This document shows positions 56,503 through 64,000 of a DNA stretch of 64,000 nt, piece by piece. Source of the DNA: Coptis chinensis (Eukaryota > Streptophyta > Magnoliopsida > Ranunculales > Ranunculaceae); the NCBI GenBank assembly GCA_015680905.1, contig CM027385.1, positions 26,728,501 through 26,792,500 of the forward strand, read 5' to 3'. The notes under the pieces were generated by a model, which was not told the DNA's origin, did no database searches, and saw nothing but the letters and a program-made list of their open reading frames with translations. Position numbers and translations under genes: made by a program. Each line of letters begins with the position of its first letter. The stretch's first letter is position 1.

Positions 56503-57439
56503 TTAAGTAATGAAGACTTGTTTAGGTAGCAGGTCTTCAAACTCAGTAGATGGAGCAACAGAAGGGTCTAAGGTAGGTGTAGACTTGAAGATGGTGTTGA
56601 CTTCCTCTAAGTAGGAGTCATCGGCGAAATCTGAACTTCCAAAAGAAAGGAATTTATACATCTGGTTTTCTGGAAATGTGTTATTAAAATAGTCTTGAGC
56701 TAAGTTCTCGATCATGCTAACCTCCCCATCTACAGACGAATCTGGTAACTGTTACATCATTTTAAAAACATTTACCTCAACAGAAAGATGCCCAAAAGAC
56801 AAGGACATCGAACTATCGCGGCTATTTATAAGCGCGTTGGCAATCGCCAAGAAGGGACGCCGTAAGATGATCGGAACAGAGTCGTTAACGACTTTCGTGT
56901 CGAGGATAACAAAATTAACAGGATAGTAGAAATCATGAGCCTTAACAAGCACGTTTTCAACCACACCCTTAGGATACTTAATAGACTGATCCGCTAATTG
57001 CAACATCATTTTAGTAGGTTGCATCTCTTGTAGACCTATTTGTTTGTATAGATAATACGGGAGTAAGTTAACACTCGTCCCCAGGTCTAATAAAGTGGTC
57101 ATCGTGTGGGAATCTCCTAAGGTGCATTGTACAGTAGGACGACCAGGGTCCTTGTACTTAACAATTCCATTATGTTCTGATAAAGTTGGAAACTGTTAAG
57201 TTAAAAAGGCGTCTTTAGGAATATTTGTCTTATGCCTAGTAGTACAAAACTCTTTGAGAAACTTAGCATGGTGAGGTAACTTTTTAATCGCTTCGAGAAA
57301 AGGTAGGTTTATCGTTAGATTTTTAAAAACCTCCCTAATCTCATCAAAATTTGTATATTTGTTCAACATAGCTAATCTCTGGGGAAACGGTGGTTTCTCT
57401 CTATATTTAGCATATGGATCAACAGGATGTTTAACCTTA
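56503..57439 (-). pseudogene. E3 protease region
   Basis: The DLGTSVNLLPYYLYK active-site segment is at about 57085-57045, within the open stretch 57102-56752. A TAA at 56503-56505 replaces CAA and separates it from RT. Another stop follows FKMM at about 56750. Confidence 0.88.
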
Positions 57440-59004
57440 GCTTTTTAGTTTCTTAGGTTGTGGTTTAACTGGTACCTCTATTGGAGTCGGATCTTCAGTT
57501 TCTATTTCGGTATCTAGTTCAATATCCAGTGTAGGTACTACTGGTGGGGTAACTATAGGCATAGTTACTTTGTTATCAACCACTTTGCCAGAACGGAGAG
57601 TGGTGATGGCATTTAGCTCACCTACATTTGCATTGTCCTGACTACTATTACCGTTTACCTCAAAGGATGTGTTTGTTGTTTTAGGATTAGGTATCGCTTG
57701 ACCTGGAAACACACCTTTGGGTTGTACTTTCTCTTGTGCTAACTGCTGTAAGGAAAGTTGGATGGCTTGTAAAATCTGTTGTTGGGATGGCATAAAAGCG
57801 TCAAAACGATCTGGTTGTGGAGGAGTGTTTGTTACAGGTTGTGTGATAGGAACCATGTCACGTTGATTATTAACAGGTAGGTTGTGATAGTTATGATTAA
57901 CCGGAACGATACCTCTATTAGCATTATAATTATTATTATTATAATTACCCTAACCTTGTCCTTGTTGTGGTGGAGCTTGGTTATAATTGTTTGCTGGCCT
58001 AATATTTTGATTATTAAACCCTGGAGGTGTAACTTGTTGATTATTTCTCCAACTGAAGTTAGGATGTTGTCTCCAAGGGGCGTTAGGAATAGGATAGCTA
58101 TTAATTGAGCAAACAGTATCTTGTTGTGATGTTTGTTGTTCATAGGCCAGAGGACAATAGGAGTCGGGATGTTCAGGACTCAAACAGAAATTACATGGAT
58201 TAGAGTTGACATTCATGACGAGGATAGGCTTTTGTTGAACCGAAATAGCTTCTACCTTTTTAATGAGAGATTTGATTAAAGTTTTTAGTTTAGGATCGGG
58301 TTTAATCTCAAACATACCGGTGGCCTTAACTGTTGTTGAAGTACTAGTGGAGCGGGAGATATCATCACTACCCCCATTTATTATTACGCTTTGTTTGATC
58401 TTCTAAAAATTTATAAGCCTCTGAGGCTCCTTTACTGAGGAAACTACCCCCATTCATTATGTCAAGCACCTCTTTATGGTGGTGTAACAGTCCCTTGAGA
58501 AAGGCACAAACTAACGTGTCTTTCGCAAGGTTATGATGTGGACACTCTATAAGAAGGTCCGTGAAACGATTCCAAACCTCTGAAAAATGATTCATGAAGA
58601 TTCTGTCGAAAAAAATGAATATTGGAAAGCATTTCATCTGTCTTCAGTGGTGGGTAAAAATGTTCCATAAATAGTTGAACAAGTTTGGCCTATGAGTCCA
58701 CAGAATTAGGCACTTGGGCAGTTAACCAAGATGCCGCTTTATCGGCTAAGGTAAAAGGAAACGCCCTCAATTTAATTTGTTCAACACCAACTGTAGGATG
58801 ATGGAATGTGGTAAGGACTTGTTCAATCCTACGCATATGCTGATAAGGTTTTTCATGGTCTAACCCATGAAAAACGGGTAACAAATTAAATATATTTGGG
58901 GGTTCGGAAATCCCCCACTGGGTCTGCAAGAACGATGCAAGATTTTGGGCTATCGTTCAAGGATTTGTAAAAGTTAGAGAGAGGAGACTATCTTTCTTCA
59001 GCCA
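57437..59004 (-). pseudogene. E3 gag, broken
   Basis: The start is ATG 59002-59004 (MAEER followed by TAG). A one-base loss near 58910 shifts the frame. TGG is TAG at 58690-58692, and further shifts lie near 58600. The zinc knuckle CNFCLSPEHPDSYC is intact (about 58186-58145), followed by a Gln/Asn-rich tail. Confidence 0.87.
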
Positions 59005-59630
59005 TTATTTCAGGTGTAGTGTGTATATTAGCTAGAGGTGTAGTAAGTGGTATACTAGAAATGCGTATTTGTTGACGTTGCCGGTTGATTACGTTAGGCG
59101 TTTTTCTTCTACCTGACCTTAATCTCATGCAAAGCTAAGACCAATCTTAACTAAACACAACAACACTCAAAACAATCCTGATATGTTAGTATAAACCTCT
59201 AACAGGAGATGCGAGTGGAAGAAAGAAGTACATGAATGCCTCCTTGCTTCGCTTATGAATAGCGTCTTGTATACGCGAGCTCAGTGTGTGTAACAAGTTA
59301 GAAACACTGAATAACTTGAAGTAATGGAAGTTTGAACTAACCAGTGAAAATCGGGCTTTTCCATAATAGGCAAGCAAGTCGCTCGAGAAATAGCCAAAGG
59401 TAGGGGCGCGGGTCGCTCCAGTCCAACTCGAAGTTCCAAGCGGCAAAGACGGGTGGCACTCAAAATTAGCCTTGTATGGGCGCGGGTCGTGCTCAGGCTT
59501 GTTCTTTGAAATTTTTTTAGTTTCTGAACCAAAGAATCACTGTTAGAAGCAAACAAGGGTGGATGGGTTTAATGGGACTTTGGGAAGACTACCAATACTA
59601 ATGAAAACAATTCTAAAGGGAACTAAGATG
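59005..59630 (-). other. E3 leader with GC-rich modules
   Basis: On the minus strand, modules GAGCACGACCCGCGCCCATACAAGG and GGAGCGACCCGCGCCCCTACC lie at about 59400-59500. Non-coding; short open frames are not conserved. Confidence 0.7.
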
Positions 59631-59642
59631 GCAGCAGCGCCA
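59631..59642 (-). other. E3 primer-binding site
   Basis: The minus strand reads TGGCGCTGCTGC two bases from the LTR, 10 of 12 matches to the tRNA-Asp complement. Confidence 0.7.
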
Positions 59643-59644
59643 TT

Positions 59645-61109
59645 TGATAAAATGTAAAATGAATAGTTTTACCTACGAATAAGCAACGAAACTCAACGTA
59701 AGTAAAACTAAAACTGATTTATTAGCTTTATATTATCAAAGTTTTCTACTCTCGATGTTATTGCAATATAGTTGGAATAGAAAATTCGTTCCACTCCTAG
59801 TTCTTTAGAATTCTAAGTTAACTATGATTATCAGTCTATCAAAGTTAATGAGAGTAACGATAGGATTATACTACGATGGGAAACTACTAATCAGGTACGA
59901 TAATTCAAACTACGGAATTGCTAATTTGACTATATGAGGAGGAATTAGGGGGATTTGATTCCACCTTAACTCGACTTAATTAACTAGCGAAGATTCGTCG
60001 TAATCCCAATTGCAATGCTTTCGCATAAGAAATTGGTATTTCTAATCCCTAATTATTCATGGCAATCTCTACCAAATAATAACTAGCATGTGAAGCAATC
60101 AAACCCATTCTCATGGTGAACTAATTACTTTCTAGAATTGAATAGATTATCACAACAATTTCTAAGCTAACACAATTAAATTTTCATCAAGGCTTCCTCA
60201 AACCCCTCTAATGGAGGTTTTAGCCTTGAATCATTAAACTATCATTTCTATATGAATTTAAGCAAGACATGATATAAAGATTATAAATTTACTAATTTGA
60301 TCTAATCAAATATTAACAACTAAATTAACAATTAAGAAATGATTAACAACTAATAATTGAATTTAGATCTATGTAATTTAATAAACCAAAACTAAATTTA
60401 TGAATAACTAACTACTTTTATTAATCTAATGAAGAATTATCAATGATTCAATAAACTAAATTAAAAACAAGTAAACCACTAATTAAAAAATAGAATCTAA
60501 GCTAATTTATTTATAATCTAGGTATAGCTAATGAGTCTGCCTCCTTTCCCCCTTTCAAGAAGAGAAAGAGATCCCCAATTTCGTGCATGGGCCTGGAGCC
60601 ATGTTTTGGGCCGGAAAATCGAGCCCAAAAACCCAATTTCTTCAGTCCACAGAGGTCTTTTCAGCTGGATTTGACTTTAATAGACTTTTCGTCCACTTCT
60701 ACTCCTCGGATTGGGTCAAGGTTTGGACCATTGGAAAGCTCTTTCCAAGACGGTCGTTTTAACATAAGGTAGGCTCAATTGTGAGGTATGAGTCCAAAGA
60801 TACGGTCTCCGGAAGTTCTATTGACTTTTGTGCGCTGTTTCTACACACGTTAACTTTGACTTTTCAGCTTTAATCGGGCTTTAAAAAGACTTTTTCTCCT
60901 TGAATCTTGGCCTTTAATCACAAAACTTCTTAGCAACCAACCCTTGCTCCTTTATTTCGCAAAAGTGACACATTTCTGCACATAATTGACTCCAATGCCT
61001 GAAATATATAAAAGCACATAATCAGCATTAACTCTTATTTATTACTCGCATAATTGGTCTAAAAATATTATTGTTAAGGGGTTAAAACTACAGTTTTAGG
61101 CTCTTATCA
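59645..61109 (-). repeat. E3 5' LTR
   Basis: It is 1465 bases, closely matching 48792-50262. Confidence 0.95.
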
Positions 61110-61244
61110 GAAATAGCAAAAACACCCGAGTTACAAGGTTTTCTTAACCTAATATAGTTTATTGGTAAAGCTATTTACTATTCTGGATCGATTATATAGA
61201 GTGTGCCACCAAACACTTATGTTCAACAAATAACTTAATTTAAT

Positions 61245-61605
61245 AATCGTAACTTGGAGGGAAGCGAACTTCTCGGCAGATCAAACGGCTAAAAATACAA
61301 CAACTATGTTGTCTGTGTCACGTTTTCTGTATCATGGCAAGCATCCATAGTTATATAAATGGGAAGCTTGCACAAGTACTTAATTTAGATTGGACTGAAT
61401 GGGTGAGGTGCTTGAAGAAGTGTTGTATTGGAGGCCTACCTAGTAGGGTTGTAATTCACTCCCTCAAATACTATTACCTAAGACACTATCACAATGTGAT
61501 TATGGTTTTCCTTTTCTTTCTTTTATACTTTTACCTTTTGTAATTTCCCTCCCCTTTTTCCTATACTTAATCAAATTCTCAGCTCACTTAGGAAAAAAAA
61601 AACAA
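61245..61605 (+). mobile_element. 5'-truncated LINE L2, 361 bp
   Basis: A perfect 13-bp target duplication AACTTAATTTAAT lies at 61232-61244 and 61606-61618, with an A-rich tail at 61592-61605. The first codons read RREANFSADQTAK, the end of a plant LINE RNase H domain; the rest is 3' untranslated sequence. The equivalent site near 37370 is empty. Confidence 0.9.
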
Positions 61606-62003
61606 AACTTAATTTAATTTTCAGGCTATGTCATCTCTGTCTGCAAACAAAAACTTGTGTTCAACAAACACTTTGAGTTAAAATACATAGTTTAGACTAG
61701 GTCATCTCTGTCGAACAAATAAAGAGTAGAATGCAAGTAGAGATAAAAAAAAAACATAAAAAACATATCTTTAAATGTCGGTTGTTCTTTCGAATTCGAG
61801 TTTTGATTTTCTTGATTTTGATTTTGATATTGGCTTTGAAGAGAGATGAGAGACACTCAGACACGTTGGATAAAATAACGAAAACAAATGTATTGGGCTT
61901 CGCACTGTATTTAAGGGATCCGTAGGTCTTTTTCGTACGGCTTATTTCCAAAAAACACTTTCCCCCCCCCCCCCAAAAATACGAATAAATCATGATGCAA
62001 TAA

Positions 62004-62410
62004 CAAGGACCAAAATATCAAGGGCCGAAATGTCAAATTCGGTTAATATCTCGATGAATATCTCGATGTACTAATAAACCGAGATATATCAGATATAACG
62101 AAAATATCGGAGATATCCATTTTTTTGTTAACCAGTCAAAAATTTGTTTTGTATGTCAATATATCGGATATATCGGATCAGGAATATTGTCAATATATCG
62201 GTCAAAGTCAACAATATTTGGTCAAAGTGAACAATTTATATCGGATATATCGGTCGATATATATCGTTATATCAGAAATTGCGAAATATATCGGGAAAAA
62301 ACATATTCAATATTCGGTTGAGATATATCAAATATTTCCATCTCGGTGTACCCAAAAAACGATATATATCGGTGATATCTCGGATATCTCGGTGATATTT
62401 TGGGCCTTGG
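62004..62410. mobile_element. Harbinger/Tourist-like MITE rich in ATATATCGG
   Basis: Left CAAGGACCAAAATATCA and right TGATATTTTGGGCCTTGG are inverted repeats, flanked by TAA on both sides. The interior has many ATATCGG/CCGATAT copies in both orientations. The paralogous site near 37895 lacks it. Confidence 0.78.
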
Positions 62411-62473
62411 TAAGTTGCATCCCGTAATATTTGATCCGATTTAAAAAACTAAATAGTTATTATATTATATATG

Positions 62474-62476
<3 letters not shown>

Positions 62477-62531
<55 letters not shown>

Positions 62532-62553
62532 ATTTTTTTTTTTTTTTTTTTAT
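62477..62553. repeat. (AT)n and poly(T) microsatellite
   Basis: About 50 bases of AT repeat, then TTTTA and a T-run of about 20. Confidence 0.95.
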
Positions 62554-63577
62554 TGTATAAAATATTCTATATAATCATAAACTAATAATATTAAACTATA
62601 ATAACAAAATAATAGTAATAAGTGACAATTATATATATTTATAATGGTAAAATGAATTATTCAACGGGCCAATATTCAAAGCAAATAAAATTTTAATTAA
62701 TATTCATTTTCCGATCGAATATGTATTTGATATCCGAAATCGGATTCGGATAGGATTTATAATATCCATCGGATTTGGATATCGAGATAATTTTTCCTAT
62801 TTGGATTTGGATACAGGATTATCTAAATCCCAACCTATCCATTTGCACCCCTAACCAAGACAATCCATGACCACTATTCTAAATTTACTAAGTACTATAA
62901 ATGGACATGTTTGAAAACAAATGTATAGAACTAATCTTTATTTGAATAACCTTTTTATAATACTAATTGAATAATCGAATAATCTTTTTATAGTTTGAAT
63001 TTATCGTGATCTACATTTTCTATGCAGTTTCTATGTGTCTCACCTAGGGCTGACTTCGGATTTGATTGAAAGAAGGGCTTTTGGCAAAATTTCAAATTTA
63101 TTTCGGATCGCATTATCCGATTCTGATCCATTTTGTTTTTTCGGATGGAGCAATTTCTATTCCAAATTTGCAAATTTTGGATAATTAGCAAAAATCAGAA
63201 ATATTCAGATATAATTAACCATAAAAAACGAAAATCATACATAGACCAGATACAAGCATGCCATCGGATATAGACTTTTTAATAATCAGAACACAAATAT
63301 CCCTGCCAAATATGGAAAAATATTGGATTGGATTTCACAAAACACGGATTATTGGAAATAACTGGAATCGTACTCTCGGTGTCTAGCCATTGGCCTTCTA
63401 ACTGGAATCTTAACTAAGAACGTTGTTCATAAATGGAATTAGAATCCTAGCAAACTTATAAAGATAATCATTCTTGAAAATGATGTTTACCATTGAAAAT
63501 GCTGTTTACCATATTAATGCTGAAAATGATTTCTATGGCTAGACGATTCATTAAAATAAGCCCAATAAAATTTCTAT

Positions 63578-63742
63578 GGCGGTATTGATACCCCGTGAAA
63601 TGGGACTAGCACCCCCCCCCCCCTTTGGATGATATAAGTCACTAAATAAGCTATCCCAAACACTACATAAGATGTGTCAAAACAGTTTATAACATCCAAA
63701 AAAGGTGTTAGTCCTATTTTATGGGGTGCCAATACTGCGGCC
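63578..63742. mobile_element. Mutator-like MITE, second copy
   Basis: Ends GGCGGTATTGATACCCC and GGGGTGCCAATACTGCGGCC match the termini of 38952-40452. About 165 bp. It holds a C-run (about 63611-63623). The target duplication is not clear. Confidence 0.7.
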
Positions 63743-63786
63743 CTTTATGATGTGTCATAAAAGTTGAGGGGCATTGTTGAGGGTAG

Positions 63787-64000
63787 GGCTGGAAATGGTA
63801 CGGGATGCGACCCGAATCCAACCATATCCAAATCCATTTTAACGGATATGGTTTCAATGTTTGTGACTAGAATCCGACCCGAATATCCGAAAACCCGAAT
63901 CAATTTAACAAGATTTATATTTTGATGCCTAAAAATTAATTTATATCTTACATTTATATATGAAAATCATTAAAATAGTGTATTTTTTGTTGTTTTTTAA
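63787..64000. mobile_element. Partial MITE-like repeat, cut by the window end
   Basis: It starts TAGGGCTGGAAATGGTACGGG, followed by GACCCGAATCC and ATATCCGAAAACCCGAATC repeats. This is the typical start of a hAT-type MITE. The other end is outside the window. Confidence 0.45.

Larger units (their letters stand above)
48792..61109 (-). mobile_element. Athila-like Ty3/gypsy LTR retrotransposon E3, integrase-deleted
   Basis: The 12.3-kb element lies between GAAAC (48787-48791) and GAAAT (61110-61114), a target duplication with one change. It carries LTRs, primer site, gag, protease, RT, RNase H remnant, an integrase/ORF A deletion junction, ORF B and tail. The insertion site is 46 bp upstream of the gene B start, in sequence matching 37200-37205 near gene A. 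About eight differences in the first ~250 aligned LTR bases suggest a relatively old insertion. Confidence 0.95.
61110..63577. other. Upstream region of gene B
   Basis: Homologous to 37200-38951 and 40453-40575 upstream of gene A, up to about 63367. It includes a LINE fragment, a MITE, a poly(C) run (about 61962-61975) and AT/T microsatellites. The rest of the sequence shows no gene. Confidence 0.65.

Noticed and set aside
1-64000. tRNA, rRNA or ordinary host genes
   Set aside because: No tRNA-like cloverleaf signal beyond the short primer sites, no rRNA motifs, and no coding region that is not transposon-derived was recognised by reading.

Overview
The window is plant nuclear repeat DNA, most likely angiosperm heterochromatin. 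The evidence is three large Athila-type Ty3/gypsy LTR retrotransposons (tRNA-Asp-like primer sites, gag-protease-RT-RNase H-integrase order, extra ORFs in the env position), solo LTRs of the same family, plant DUF1985-Ulp1 transposon genes, 5'-truncated LINEs and several MITEs. I see no ordinary host gene, rRNA, tRNA or CRISPR array. Nearly every ORF is broken by stops or frameshifts.

Layout. 1-12978: element E1 (+), whose 5' LTR is cut by the window edge; it has gag-protease and two 3' ORFs (called A and B here) but no RT, RNase H or integrase. 12979-20197: remains of two minus-strand DUF1985/Ulp1 transposon genes, split by solo LTRs S1 (13401-14915, TSD TCTAT) and S2 (17664-19142, TSD GTCAG). 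20198-34569: element E2 (+, TSD ATCAC), the most complete copy, inserted in an exon of DUF1985/Ulp1 gene A. 34570-40575: the 5' half of gene A (minus) and its upstream region, with a MITE and a Mutator-like MITE that holds a nested solo LTR of another family (39121-40395, TSD CCTAT). 40576-48791: gene B (minus), a second DUF1985 gene, with a hierarchical minisatellite, solo LTR S3 (42035-43541, minus, TSD GCCCC), tandemly duplicated exons and a LINE fragment (45183-46740, 14-bp TSD). 48792-61109: element E3 (minus, TSD GAAAC/GAAAT), inserted just upstream of gene B; it lost integrase and its polypurine tract. 61110-64000: upstream region of gene B with a second LINE fragment (13-bp TSD), a TAA-flanked MITE and two further MITE-like sequences.

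The order of events can be read by nesting. Two related DUF1985-Ulp1 elements came first, and copy A probably lies inside copy B. Athila copies then landed in both. S1, S2 and S3 have lost their interiors, leaving single LTRs with intact target duplications. E1 has no polymerase or integrase of its own and could only have moved with enzymes from a complete relative.

The most unusual structure is in the env region of the Athila family. Two ORFs, A and B, look like diverged duplicates of each other. ORF B has a conserved TATA-like site and a GC-rich leader that shares sequence modules with the gag leader. A polypurine-tract-like motif, TTTGGGGGTGG, recurs between the gene blocks as well as next to the 3' LTR. 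ORF B is also the best preserved reading frame in all three copies.
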